Positions 53,463 to 62,462 of a stretch of 64,000 nt of DNA are shown here, piece after piece. Position 1 is the first letter of the stretch. Each line of letters begins with the position of its first letter. Source of the DNA: Candidatus Rifleibacteriota bacterium (lineage in GTDB: Bacteria > Muiribacteriota > Ozemobacteria > Ozemobacterales > Ozemobacteraceae); contig JADFZL010000012.1 of NCBI GenBank assembly GCA_015232575.1, positions 152,873 through 216,872 on the forward strand. The letters are read 5' to 3'. The position numbers and the translations under genes were made by a program. The notes under the pieces were generated by a model. That model did not search any database, was not told where the DNA came from, and saw nothing but the letters and a program-made list of their open reading frames with translations.

Positions 53463-54167
53463 TTAATGAGAAACCAGAGCGGATGGCCTGGTTTCATCTG
53501 AAAAGACTCTGCCGTCGCGGATTCGTACAATTCGGCGTGCAGAGTCTATTACTCTCTGATCATGTGAACTGAAAAGGAATGTAACACCCTGTTCTCTGTT
53601 TAATTTCTTCATCATTTCAAGTAAAGACAGTGCAGAATCGGTATCAAGATTTGCGGTTGGTTCGTCAGCCAGAACAATTGCAGGATTTCCTACAATGGCC
53701 CGTGCAACTGCAACGCGCTGCTGCTGCCCGCCGCTCAACTGAGGAGGAAATCTGTTATGTAAACCATCAAGACCCAGAGACGAAAGCAGCGGAAAAATTC
53801 TCTGGTTATGCTGTTTTTCATCAACTCCCTGAATCTGAAGGATAAACTGAATGTTTTCATATACGCTCAGAACCGGAATCAGATTATATGCCTGAAAGAC
53901 AAATCCAATCTTATGCAGACGAATAGCAGTCATTTCCTCACTGGTTTTTTCCTGCATGGATATTCCATCTATGAGTATTTCCCCTGAATCTGGATGGTCA
54001 AGGCAACCGATAAGGTTGAGAAGAGTAGTTTTTCCGCTGCCCGAAGGACCGGCAAGAACCGTAAATTCCTTCGCAGCAACAGAAATATCAACACCATCGA
54101 CCGCCCTGACAACATGGTCTGCTTCCTGATAATGCTTATAAAGGGCTTTTGCTTCCAGAACTTTCAT
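53463..54167 (-). CDS. ABC transporter ATP-binding protein, LolD/MacB type
   Basis: Drives the two FtsX-type permeases encoded downstream. Walker A is AGPSGSGKTTLLNLIG, the signature is LSGGQQQRVAVARAI, Walker B is AIVLADEPTANLD, and the switch His follows in FLFSSHDQRVI. Length of 234 residues and the Q-loop region GFVFQAYNLIPVLSVYEN place it in the LolD/MacB/FtsE subfamily. First gene of the five-gene minus-strand unit; its promoter must lie in 54168-54340. Confidence 0.94.
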   Translation of the reverse strand: MKVLEAKALYKHYQEADHVVRAVDGVDISVAAKEFTVLAGPSGSGKTTLLNLIGCLDHPDSGEILIDGISMQEKTSEEMTAIRLHKIGFVFQAYNLIPVLSVYENIQFILQIQGVDEKQHNQRIFPLLSSLGLDGLHNRFPPQLSGGQQQRVAVARAIVGNPAIVLADEPTANLDTDSALSLLEMMKKLNREQGVTFLFSSHDQRVIDSARRIVRIRDGRVFSDETRPSALVSH

Positions 54168-54635
54168 CAGACAATATTTATCCTGCCAAAGTAATTATTC
54201 AATTTATACAGTTAAAATTATTTCCTGCGCCATGTCAAGAGAAATATTCCCATAACCTAAACCATTTTCCCAATGCCATCATGGTGAAAAAAAATGAAAG
54301 ATAAAAGCTGTCCGCAGATTTCACAGATTTCGCAGATTAAGATTTAAAGATTGGATCTGCAAAAAATGAAAATTTCTGACACTGTAGCAACGTTGCTGAA
54401 GAAAAGAGATATCTCACGCAGAAAAGCAGAGACACAGAGAAAAACAGAGAGGAAATCGTGTTTTTTATATCTGCTCAGCAACATCGCTACAGTCTCAAAT
54501 TTCTACAAAATGATTGTTCATAATACTGAAACGGAACCTGCGTGCCGCTATCGACTTTACGTCGATTACTCTCACACAGATTCCATTCTGCTATCAGATA
54601 ATAAATTCAGATAAGGCTACAGATCAAATGTCTTA
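54168..54635. other. intergenic region with a family 2 hairpin repeat
   Basis: Between the ABC ATPase promoter and the end of ddl lie a CGCAGATT dispersed sequence (about 54310-54340, like 42216-42240), a complete family 2 repeat (54378-54496), and about 130 bases without recognisable content. Confidence 0.55.
54378..54496 (+). repeat. dispersed hairpin repeat family 2, complete copy
   Basis: Left arm GACACTGTAGCAACGTTGCT and right arm CAGCAACATCGCTACAGTCT flank the shared inner sequence (GATATCTCACGCAG, CACAGAGAAAAACAGAGAGG). Closest to the copy at 13881-13988. Confidence 0.88.
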
Positions 54636-55751
54636 TCAAATGACCGATTTGAGTGATTCCTGCTTTTCGGCATGTCTTTCCAAGGCAAGATCAATAAGAC
54701 GATTGACCAGTTCCGGATAAGATATTCCGCTGGCTTCCCATAGCTTCGGATACATGCTGATGTTCGTGAAACCCGGAATTGTATTTAATTCATTTATAAG
54801 CAGGCGGCCGGTTTTTCTTTCGAGAAAGAAATCAACACGCGCCATTCCAGCGCCATCAATAGCTCTGAAAGCTTTTACGGCGAGTTCTTTTGTCTTTTCG
54901 ATCTGTTCATCAGACATTTTTGCCGGAATTGAGAGTTCTGATTTGTTATCGATATATTTCGCATTGTAATCATAGAATTCGTTGCAAGGGGTAATTTCAC
55001 CCGGCATGGAAGCAATCGGATCATCGTTTCCGAGAACAGAAACTTCGATTTCCCGTCCATCGATATATTCTTCAATAAGAATCTTGCGGTCGTATTTTCC
55101 TGCCAGATTCATGGCTTCAATCAGCTGATTCCGATCTCTTGCTTTACTTACTCCGACTGATGACCCGGAGTTAACAGGTTTAATAAAACACGGATAAGTG
55201 AAGTTTTCTTCAATAAGTGAAATTGTTTCTTCCTGATTGCTTTTCCAGTCTTTTCTGAGCACTTCAAGGAAGTTTCCGATTGGAAGCCCGGCATCTCTGA
55301 GTATTTTTTTTGTAGCGGTTTTATCCATTCCAACCGAGGAAGCCAGAACTCCACAGCCGACATAAGGAATGTCAGCCAACTCAAGAAGACCCTGCAGAGT
55401 GCCGTCTTCACCGTAAGTACCGTGAATTACAGGAAATACTATGTCAAGTTTTACTCTCTCATTTGTATCGGGACTATTCAGAAGAACCATGCCTTTATGT
55501 GTCGGATCTCCAACAACAGCCTTACTTGTATGCATCTGAAGCCTGTTCTTTTCATCCGGGCCCGAAAGCATCAGTTTTGGATCTGCGCCAACAAGCCACG
55601 AACCATGCTTTGTAACCCCAATAGGTATGACCTGATATTTTTCAGGGTCGAGAGCTTTGATGATTGATTGTGCTGAAATAAGCGAAACCTGGTGTTCGCC
55701 GGATCTTCCGCCAAACACAACACCAACCTGAATTTTTCCGGATGAAGTCAT
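54636..55751 (-). CDS. ddl: D-alanine--D-alanine ligase
   Basis: ATP-grasp enzyme that makes the D-Ala-D-Ala dipeptide of peptidoglycan. N-terminal VGVVFGGRSGEHQVSLISAQS; GTYGEDGTLQGLLELADIPY, followed by SSVGMDKTATKKIL; the ATP-grasp part with CFIKPVNSGSSVGVSK; and the Mg-binding end RLLINELNTIPGFTNISMYP. The length of 371 residues matches DdlA-type enzymes. Tyr in the GV-A-S/Y-A region is not diagnostic by eye, so a D-Ala-D-Lac variant is not excluded but unlikely. AAGGAG seven bases before the ATG supports the start. It is a lone gene, not in a mur cluster. Confidence 0.97.
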   Translation of the reverse strand: MTSSGKIQVGVVFGGRSGEHQVSLISAQSIIKALDPEKYQVIPIGVTKHGSWLVGADPKLMLSGPDEKNRLQMHTSKAVVGDPTHKGMVLLNSPDTNERVKLDIVFPVIHGTYGEDGTLQGLLELADIPYVGCGVLASSVGMDKTATKKILRDAGLPIGNFLEVLRKDWKSNQEETISLIEENFTYPCFIKPVNSGSSVGVSKARDRNQLIEAMNLAGKYDRKILIEEYIDGREIEVSVLGNDDPIASMPGEITPCNEFYDYNAKYIDNKSELSIPAKMSDEQIEKTKELAVKAFRAIDGAGMARVDFFLERKTGRLLINELNTIPGFTNISMYPKLWEASGISYPELVNRLIDLALERHAEKQESLKSVI

Positions 55752-56056
55752 TTAAATTCTCCTTGAACAAAACGGTACCTTGCAGAATAACATATCACTT
55801 AATAATCGGCAAATTCAGATATCAAGTTGAACCTAAATTTTACAAGTCAGATCAAACGTAGAGAAAGAGATTTTAACCACTTACAAAAACCGTGACAATT
55901 CTGTCACACTTTATGCTTTCTCCTGCAAGCCACAAGCAATTGTATATTTAGCATAGCCTCTTCTGATGCTATTTCAAGACCTGGCGCAAATTTTGCTTTT
56001 TTATGTTGAATGACTTAAAACTGAAATTAGTTAGAAACAAAAGAAGGAGGTTTGAT

Positions 56057-57229
56057 ATGGCTGATGACAAAATTGACTCTTTAAGTTTTTCAGAATGGTT
56101 TTCGAAAAACAATCCATTCTATCTTATCAGTGTTTTCATGATGTTCTTAGGGTTGTGGCTCATTTCGAGTGAAAGTTCGGCAACCAACAGCTCACTTTAT
56201 ACCGTTATTTCATTTTTTGGAATTCAGAACTTATACGAAATTATTATTATATCAATGGGTTTGTTTCTCGTCAGAAAAAATGTAAATTCCCGTCACGGAC
56301 TCATGCTTTTGTGTTTCCTTCCATTGTTTCTGACGGATATGACTTTTTTTCAGGCAAGAGTATCATCTCTCTCACAAACTGCTGGACTAACAGTTTCGAC
56401 AGTGTACCTTATTCTAGCCGGAGTCAAAGTATTTCTGATAATGAAATTCCTTGAAATTAAGTTAGAATGGGATAGACTTGTATACATATTTACTTCTCTT
56501 GCATTAATCTACTTTGGGCCAATATATATTTATTACACACTTGAAAAATCAGCCGGTCACGATATTATGGTCTGGCAGGCAAATAACATCTATGCCCTAT
56601 GGCTTATTTCTGCAATTGCTGCTATTCCATTTGTCGTGAAAAATTTTAAAAAATCTACTGTTGATAAAACGATTGAAAACAGCTATTTGTCTGACTCAAA
56701 CACCTTTTATCGATATACCATGAAATTTATATTCTTCATGACCTTTGTACAAATGATGGTAAACACTACAAGCACTGGATTATTCAGGGAATCAGGAAGT
56801 ATTTTGCACAATATTATTCCAGTGCTTACTGTAGGTCTGTTTTTCGTAGAAGCTTTCATCAGACGGCAGTTAGAAACAGAGTCGGAAATCAACACCCTGG
56901 ATATTACAGTTCTTACTGCAGCGCTGATAATGTGTTTTTCTGAAACAGTAAAACTTCTTCCTGAAATATATTATATTAACCTCACAATCGTTTACTCTGC
57001 GCTTATAATATGCTTCATTTTCAGAAAAAACTACTACTCTCTGGCAATAATATCTTTGTCAGCAGGGTACTATATATTCGGCAAAACCGTTGCTGTCCTT
57101 CAGAATGTTCTGGCTGCAGGACGTGAATTATCGAGAACTGGCTGGGCTATCATGCTGACTGTATTCTCATTTGTTTTCCTAATCGTTGGATTCATCTTCA
57201 GCATGAAATCTTCCAAAAAAGGAATCTGA
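56057..57229 (+). CDS. polytopic membrane protein of unknown function
   Basis: Not recognised. From ATG 56057 (AGGAGG six bases upstream) it has 390 residues, about ten hydrophobic segments and a charged break near residue 195 (KNFKKSTVDKTIENSYLSDS). Representative segments: FYLISVFMMFLGLWLISSE, NLYEIIIISMGLFLV, YTMKFIFFMTFVQMMVN, YSLAIISLSAGYYIF and the final AIMLTVFSFVFLIVGFIF. No conserved catalytic motif is seen. The in-frame ATG at 56003 would add 18 residues with no ribosome-binding site. It shares a 23-bp perfect-stem terminator with the convergent gene. A transporter or a sensor membrane domain is possible. Confidence 0.75.
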   Translation: MADDKIDSLSFSEWFSKNNPFYLISVFMMFLGLWLISSESSATNSSLYTVISFFGIQNLYEIIIISMGLFLVRKNVNSRHGLMLLCFLPLFLTDMTFFQARVSSLSQTAGLTVSTVYLILAGVKVFLIMKFLEIKLEWDRLVYIFTSLALIYFGPIYIYYTLEKSAGHDIMVWQANNIYALWLISAIAAIPFVVKNFKKSTVDKTIENSYLSDSNTFYRYTMKFIFFMTFVQMMVNTTSTGLFRESGSILHNIIPVLTVGLFFVEAFIRRQLETESEINTLDITVLTAALIMCFSETVKLLPEIYYINLTIVYSALIICFIFRKNYYSLAIISLSAGYYIFGKTVAVLQNVLAAGRELSRTGWAIMLTVFSFVFLIVGFIFSMKSSKKGI

Positions 57230-57264
57230 ACATTCTTCATATAATATTGCCTATCTGGCAAACT

Positions 57265-57314
57265 AAAATAGAGAAAAGCCGGTCGAATTTCTTCGACCGG
57301 CTTTTCTCTATTTT
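57265..57314. terminator. bidirectional terminator with 23-bp perfect stem
   Basis: AAAATAGAGAAAAGCCGGTC GAA pairs perfectly with its inverse around a TTTC loop. The flanking A and T runs allow termination both ways between the convergent genes ending at 57229 and 57314. The central GCCGGTCGAA/TTCGACCGGC is the same as the middle-stem arms of the three-hairpin element copy B. Confidence 0.92.
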
Positions 57315-57841
57315 CAGAAACAAATTTCTGGAATCGGGAGATTCTGTGTCTGAGAATCGAGTTTTTTAACTGTGTGTATGATTTCCTGCCGAACCTGAGC
57401 AAGAATATCAAGTTGAGATACATAATCTCTTCCATCTTCAATGACCCAGATTGTTTTCATGAATACTGACTTGGCTTCGTTGATCTGCCTCTTCAGGGTA
57501 TTGACTGATTTCAGAATTTCACTTTTGCGTGAGTCTATTTTTACGAAAGTTTTAACATTGCCTTCAATTGAACTGAGAACATTTTCGAAATCAAGTGCAA
57601 ATGCAAATACTTTGTTGTCATATATAGTACAATTATCGCTGTCTGCACTGAATCTACATTTAAAACTGTCGCTCATCGAATCAAAAACTTCCAGAGACAA
57701 ATTTTCAAGTTTTTCGACATCGCTCCTGATGAGGTTATTGCCAATATACGGCGGTATTATACCTGCGGCAAAAACACTTGTTGAAAGAACTACAAAAGAA
57801 ACTACCATCATGAAAACTACTGACATTTTTTTGGACATCAT
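57314..57841 (-). CDS. exported helical protein of unknown function
   Basis: Not recognised. From ATG 57841 there is a signal peptide (MSVVFMMVVSFVVLSTSVFAA, cleavage near A-GII). The mature 150 residues are mostly helical with two Cys (FKCRFSADSDNCTIYD) that could form a disulphide. GGAG is nine bases before ATG 57841 and overlaps an upstream ATG at 57856; the same overlap pattern appears at the macroglobulin-like gene. The final bases lie inside the terminator stem. Confidence 0.72.
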   Translation of the reverse strand: MMSKKMSVVFMMVVSFVVLSTSVFAAGIIPPYIGNNLIRSDVEKLENLSLEVFDSMSDSFKCRFSADSDNCTIYDNKVFAFALDFENVLSSIEGNVKTFVKIDSRKSEILKSVNTLKRQINEAKSVFMKTIWVIEDGRDYVSQLDILAQVRQEIIHTVKKLDSQTQNLPIPEICF

Positions 57842-58024
57842 TGTTATTTTCTCCATTTAAGGTTTAATTTTAGATGAAAACATGTAAGCATTTTTCATGC
57901 CAAACATGTTCATTCTACAATTTTGGCTTCAATGTGAGTTTTCATTGATGTCACCAGTAATAATATTTCTAATAAAATTCAGAAATCTGGCAGAAGACAC
58001 AAAAATTTCTGCCAGATTCAAGGA

Positions 58025-58804
58025 TTAACGATTCTGAATCTGTGAAAGGCGCTTATTCAGCAACCAGTCGGAAATGAGTTCCGGTTTTTCAGGTTCTTCC
58101 GGAAGAGGACTGTTTTCAAAAGCACTGGTCAGTTTTTCGATAAGCGCTGGCCAGAAGGAGCGGTGCTTCATGTTCTCGCATTCAGAAAGTGTCTTTTTTT
58201 CGGAAGAAGACTCGTAGATCGATATCAATTCAAGAGCTGCCGGAAAATTGTACAATGGGGCAAGCTCTCTCAGATTTCCAGACAAATGACCTGTTGTCAA
58301 CAGATGAATGCCGGTTAGTGCGGTGCGATAAGCATACAAAAGCGATTTTATCCGCATCTTTCCTTCCTTTTCATGCTGTTCACATACTTGTTGAAAAAAA
58401 CCTTTGTAATGGAAATAGGAGCGGCGACAGAGATAATATTGAGACATTTCCCGTAGTTCTTTTAATTCCTGTGTTTCAAAAAGCTGAATTGGCGAAAAAA
58501 TGCGCTCCAGCATATTTCCATTTCCCTTTAACAGCAATCTCAGCGCCTGCTGAAGTTCATTGCTGGTATAATCGCATAACACACCGTCCTCATATTCCTC
58601 AGAATTTACAGTCGGATCAGGCGGAAAAAGGCCGAGAATTTCATTAATCGGAGCCAGGTGAATTCCCTTAAGGTCGAGGTCACTGTCAGGCGCAGGAAAA
58701 CCATAAAAATGACTTCCGGTAACAGCGCATAAAATTGTGCGTCCCGGAGTTTTCTTCCTGGACAAAAAATTTCTTGCTGCAGTCAGATTAACTTCCATGA
58801 ACAA
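58025..58804 (-). CDS. RlaP-type nucleotidyltransferase (second of overlapping pair)
   Basis: Polymerase-beta-fold nucleotidyltransferase of the COG3541/RlaP family, associated in other genomes with RNA repair. The active site reads AVTGSHFYGFPAPDSDLDLKG (broken here only by length), with Gly-Ser and the two Asp of SDLDLKG present, followed by IHLAP. A helical C-terminal part (about 110-255) includes RRSYFHYKGFFQQ and LLYAYRTALTGIHLL. AGGAGG in the end of the upstream gene is six bases before TTG 58804 and 12 before ATG 58798, so TTG is preferred. The gene overlaps its upstream paralogue by 17 bases. The template and substrate are unknown. Confidence 0.87.
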   Translation of the reverse strand: MFMEVNLTAARNFLSRKKTPGRTILCAVTGSHFYGFPAPDSDLDLKGIHLAPINEILGLFPPDPTVNSEEYEDGVLCDYTSNELQQALRLLLKGNGNMLERIFSPIQLFETQELKELREMSQYYLCRRSYFHYKGFFQQVCEQHEKEGKMRIKSLLYAYRTALTGIHLLTTGHLSGNLRELAPLYNFPAALELISIYESSSEKKTLSECENMKHRSFWPALIEKLTSAFENSPLPEEPEKPELISDWLLNKRLSQIQNR

Positions 58805-59711
58805 ATTGTACCTCCTGTACTATTTCAGTGCATAGCTGATTAAGTTTTTCCTTATCAGGAAATTCTGGAAGACGGCTTCTGTTACGTTCTTCATTCAACC
58901 GTTCACTGATTTTTTCGGAATATTCAACAAGAGCGTCAAATGTCCAGGTGCCTCTTTTTATCTGTAATAGTTCTTCCCTGTCAGGGCGCGATACAACGAC
59001 TGTTCCGGTGGCAAGAATTTCGATACTCATTCTCAAAAGGCGCACCAGATGCAAAGCGTGCTTTGTGTCGTATCCGAATTCTTCTTCAAGTCTTGCCCGA
59101 GAAGGGTTTCTCTGGATCTTCCATGAGTTGTACTGTGTCCATTCACGTCTTGCGACACGATAACGCCTTTCCCTGTTCATTATGTCGAGAAAATTCGGAG
59201 AAAGCATGTCATCGTTCATCTCTCCCCGCTGAATAAGCGAATCAGCTGCGCCCATCTGATCATGCGAGATGAGACTCCTTTCCGGAAGTCCGAAGTCAGA
59301 ACGCTTAGGTTCAGAGGCAGGTGGTTTCATCAGCCAGCGGCGATGGGTCTTTATGCGCTTCAACTGGGAAACAGCATAAGAACCAAAACTGTCAGCCACA
59401 CGTTTTGAAAGAAAAAGGGAACGAGCATTAACAATCCGCTTCCCGGCTTCTGAAATGTAAATCACACAAGACTCGGGCGCCCAGAGCATTTCCAGCATAG
59501 TTGGATTCGCCTCGGCGGCGAGGCGAAAAAATTTCCGTATTTCAAATCGCTGATGATCCTTGGATATCTGAATCTGCTCAGGAGATGGAAGATATCCGCA
59601 ATAGCACGACACCGGCGCAACATAAATTCCCTTTATATCAACATCAGAAGTGGGCTCACTCAACCCGAACGCCTGGCTTCCATGTACAACCTCAAAAATT
59701 AATTTTTCCAT
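58788..59711 (-). CDS. RlaP-type nucleotidyltransferase (first of overlapping pair)
   Basis: Paralogue of the following gene. The N-terminus carries the active site directly: EVVHGSQAFGLSEPTSDVDIKG (written here as GSQAFG and SDVDIKG), then IYVAPVSCYCGY. FRLAAEANPTMLEMLWAPES matches the family's helical segment, and KHALHLVRLLRMSIEIL is the typical C-terminal helix. Longer than its partner (307 versus 259 residues), with an inserted basic region (KTHRRWLMKPPAS). Preceded by a sigma70-like promoter at 59759-59788 that is duplicated before the ATPase at 62433. No obvious Shine-Dalgarno sequence. No RNA ligase, RtcB or Hen1 gene is in the window. Confidence 0.87.
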   Translation of the reverse strand: MEKLIFEVVHGSQAFGLSEPTSDVDIKGIYVAPVSCYCGYLPSPEQIQISKDHQRFEIRKFFRLAAEANPTMLEMLWAPESCVIYISEAGKRIVNARSLFLSKRVADSFGSYAVSQLKRIKTHRRWLMKPPASEPKRSDFGLPERSLISHDQMGAADSLIQRGEMNDDMLSPNFLDIMNRERRYRVARREWTQYNSWKIQRNPSRARLEEEFGYDTKHALHLVRLLRMSIEILATGTVVVSRPDREELLQIKRGTWTFDALVEYSEKISERLNEERNRSRLPEFPDKEKLNQLCTEIVQEVQFVHGS

Positions 59712-59750
59712 TATCTACTTTTTCATTTCACCATTTATTGAGTCGATACC

Positions 59751-59797
59751 ACAAATTTATTATAACTTAAAGCGGGGCAATTTTCCAAATGTCTTTT
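59751..59797 (-). promoter_or_regulatory. sigma70-like promoter for the RlaP pair (duplicated sequence)
   Basis: On the minus strand TTGGAA (59783-59788), 18 bases, TATAAT (59759-59764). The surrounding 47 bases are nearly identical to 62463-62511. The predicted leader is about 40 bases. Confidence 0.7.
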
Positions 59798-60043
59798 CAT
59801 TAACCCTAGAATTTATCCAAATTAAACGCAATATGAAATTAATAAAAATTGACATTTACAAAAAATCTAATGTATACCTGAAAGTAGCAATAGGTATAAA
59901 CAAAATTCAGGGTATGGAATGAAATAAGAGTTTTAATGAATCATTTTTGTCTGGAAAAGTTGAGACTCTTTGCAGAATCACATGCCGGATCTAAGTGGTG
60001 AACAAGTCTTGGAATTTAAATAGCAGTGAGGAACCAAACAAGA
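59798..60043. other. AT-rich intergenic region
   Basis: The gap between the RlaP promoter and the small ORF at 60044 is AT-rich. I see no repeat or RNA gene in it; it presumably holds the promoter for the yaiI-like gene. Confidence 0.4.
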
Positions 60044-60220
60044 ATGTTATTGAACAGGGCATGGAGGCTAAAACTTATTATTGCTTATCTTACCTCAGTG
60101 ACAAAGATTTTTTCCGGCTCAGCAATAATGGGTAAAGCACGTGTAGTTCTTGTAATTAATCCACGTGAACAGGCAAATCATTACTGCAATTTCTTCAAAA
60201 AACTCTGGTTTAATTTCTAG
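60044..60220 (+). CDS. doubtful small ORF upstream of the YaiI/YqxD gene
   Basis: Fifty-eight codons from ATG 60044 (MLLNRAWRLKLIIAYLTSV at the start, GKARVVLVINPREQANHYCN later). GAGGAA about 11 bases upstream is a weak ribosome-binding site. It ends eight bases before the next gene. No family recognised; it could be a leader peptide, a fragment, or chance. Confidence 0.25.
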   Translation: MLLNRAWRLKLIIAYLTSVTKIFSGSAIMGKARVVLVINPREQANHYCNFFKKLWFNF

Positions 60221-60228
60221 GAACTTTT

Positions 60229-60741
60229 ATGCAGAAAATTTTAGATAACGAAAAAAATTCATTTCAAATATATGTAGATGCTGATGCATGCCCGGTAAAA
60301 AGTGAAATTTACAAGGTAGCGAAGCGCTATGGACTCAAAGTCATGCTTGTTGCAGGTTCTGCAATGCGTATTCCGGAAAACAAAAGCATTTCTCTGCAAA
60401 TTGTAGGTCTGGGAGCTGATCTTGCAGATGACTGGATCGTTGAGCATGTCTCCGCAGATGACATAGTAATCACGGGCGATATTCCGCTGGCGTCACGCTG
60501 TGTAAAAAAAGAAGCTTATGTCCTTGGACACAGCGGAAGACCTTTTTCCGAAGACAATATCGGGCCATTGCTTGCCATGCGTGATTTATTTTCGCATCTG
60601 CGCGAAACCGGAGAATCAACCGGAGGACCGCCGCCATTTACTCAGCGTGACCGCTCACGCTTCCTTCAGGAACTGGACAAAACTATATGTACTATTCTGC
60701 GAAATAGAAAGCCGCCCTTAAAAAATCATTTGGTTTTATAG
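60229..60741 (+). CDS. yaiI: UPF0178 (YaiI/YqxD) family protein
   Basis: Conserved protein of unknown biochemical role with a PIN/NYN-like nuclease fold. Family signatures: IYVDADACPVKSEIYKVAKR at the N-terminus, LVAGSAMRIP, DDIVITGDIPLASRCVKKEA and VLGHSGRPFSEDNIG. The Asp residues in DADACP and TGDIPLA form the acidic cluster. Length of 170 residues is normal. AGGAAC precedes the ATG closely. Its last six bases overlap the convergent AAA-ATPase gene, so the two messages are antisense at their ends. Confidence 0.92.
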   Translation: MQKILDNEKNSFQIYVDADACPVKSEIYKVAKRYGLKVMLVAGSAMRIPENKSISLQIVGLGADLADDWIVEHVSADDIVITGDIPLASRCVKKEAYVLGHSGRPFSEDNIGPLLAMRDLFSHLRETGESTGGPPPFTQRDRSRFLQELDKTICTILRNRKPPLKNHLVL

Positions 60742-62433
60742 TTCCTCAAGAGAGACGCATTTGTCTTTGCAGAAGACTGCTGCCCATTTGCGCATATTGG
60801 GAAATGCTTTCAATTCGTCAGATTTAGAATAGTTCATGAGTTGTTCTTTTGCCTGTTTCAGTTTTTCTTCACGAATAACGTCGCTATAATCAGTCTTTGA
60901 AATATATTTTAACTCAATCATTGCATAGTATTTTGGTTTACCGGCTAATCCTTTAAGTAAAACAATGTCAATATAGCCATCCTCGACCGGATATTCGCTT
61001 TTTGCAAAATAGATCTTTGTTTCAAAAAGATATGTCAACATTATTGCCTGTACTACTTTTTCATCGAATCTCATGAAATCCCTGTCAGAGAGTCGATGCA
61101 GAGTTTCTTCCGTCAATTGTACAAGTTTGCTGATGCTTCCATAAATGGCAATTTCTCGTATCGCTTCCGAAACTTTCTCAGAATTTACTCTGAAAGAGCC
61201 AGCTTCTTCCAGTTTACTTCGAAAGTATCCGAAATACAGTTCTTTCATCACATAGTTGGGAACCCCAAGTAATATTTCGGCGCTTATTTCATCGTACCTT
61301 TTTATAGACAAAAGTCCCATGTAAAAAAGTAGAGATTTGAAATCATTCAAGTTCATCGGTACTTCAAGGTTAAATTGATCAGTTATTATTGTCGGCATCT
61401 CATTGTCTTCAATAATATCGCTCAGAAGTTTCATGCGGTCAAAATTATAACCGTCGATATTAAACAAATTGCCAATTTTACTGTAATCACTGATAACATT
61501 ACGATCAATCATATCAGAAGGTTCTTCGCCAGTCATTTGAAGTTCATTGAAATAGTACAAAACCATGTCACTATTATATACACGTTTTTTTGCATTATGA
61601 TGGAACATGTATCCATTGTAGTAAACACGAAGTTTTTCAGTGCTGCGTATAACTTCGGTTTGCCTGGAGAATGAATCTTGTACAAGCACAGCAATTTCTT
61701 CATCAGTGAAACCCATCATTTCATTTAAACAAAGCATACGAGTGCGGTTTTTTGCAATGTTAAACCCACTGGTCATGCTGTCAAGAGTTACCGGACTCAC
61801 ACCCGTGATAAATATCCGGTCAAGAATTCCGCTTTTCGTGGCTTCTTTGAGCATCTCATAAAATTTTCTGACAAAGCCATTCCTGCTAACTGACTCTTTG
61901 AAAAGTTTAGTATTGAAACCAAGAAGCTCATTTGCAAAGTGATCATATTCATCTATCAAAAGATAAATATTTTTTTCTATTTTTCCGGACACTTCTGAAA
62001 AAAATGTATCCATCATCTCTGATGCCTGTTTTTCTTCGGAAATATTTATTTCGAGAGAATAATTAATACAAAATCTCCTTAAAGCATGATAAACATTATG
62101 TGAAAAACCTCTACGGGTACTTTCAGGAGTATCTGTATTTATACCGGAGAAGCTCATTGTCAATATATAGAAACTGTTTTTTAAAGGCGTTGGGTTAGAC
62201 CCTATATCAAAATTTCCGAATAAACTATGAAATGATTCAGCATGTTTAATATCGTAATAGTACTCAAGCAGTGAAAGAAAAAGACTTTTGCCGAATCTTC
62301 GCGGACGCAGGAAAACAATGTATTTTTCATTCAGATTTTCAATCTTGCGGATATAACCGGTTTTATCGACATAGACATACCCACTCTTAACAAGACTTTT
62401 GAAATTGCTTACGCCGTAAGGAATCCGCTTCAC
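60736..62433 (-). CDS. AAA-ATPase-like protein with DUF1703 (PD-(D/E)xK-like) C-terminus
   Basis: Member of the PF09820/PF08011 family, often multicopy in genomes of anaerobes. N-terminus MKRIPYGVSNFKSLVKSGYV and YVDKTGYIRKIE; Walker A is FLRPRRFGKSLFLSLLEYY; Walker B is KNIYLLIDEYDHFANELLG; FITGVSPVTLDSMTSGFNIA follows. The C-terminus has EDGYIDIVLLKG and YAMIELKYISKTD, the Asp, Glu and Lys of the nuclease-like core. The length of 565 residues is typical. Function unknown; perhaps defence or mobile-element related. The promoter at 62472-62501 is nearly identical to that of the RlaP pair. A 121-base remnant of a paralogue lies at 63403-63523. Confidence 0.9.
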   Translation of the reverse strand: MKRIPYGVSNFKSLVKSGYVYVDKTGYIRKIENLNEKYIVFLRPRRFGKSLFLSLLEYYYDIKHAESFHSLFGNFDIGSNPTPLKNSFYILTMSFSGINTDTPESTRRGFSHNVYHALRRFCINYSLEINISEEKQASEMMDTFFSEVSGKIEKNIYLLIDEYDHFANELLGFNTKLFKESVSRNGFVRKFYEMLKEATKSGILDRIFITGVSPVTLDSMTSGFNIAKNRTRMLCLNEMMGFTDEEIAVLVQDSFSRQTEVIRSTEKLRVYYNGYMFHHNAKKRVYNSDMVLYYFNELQMTGEEPSDMIDRNVISDYSKIGNLFNIDGYNFDRMKLLSDIIEDNEMPTIITDQFNLEVPMNLNDFKSLLFYMGLLSIKRYDEISAEILLGVPNYVMKELYFGYFRSKLEEAGSFRVNSEKVSEAIREIAIYGSISKLVQLTEETLHRLSDRDFMRFDEKVVQAIMLTYLFETKIYFAKSEYPVEDGYIDIVLLKGLAGKPKYYAMIELKYISKTDYSDVIREEKLKQAKEQLMNYSKSDELKAFPNMRKWAAVFCKDKCVSLEEL

Positions 62434-62462
62434 AAATTGCCTCCTGATGCTGACAAATATTT

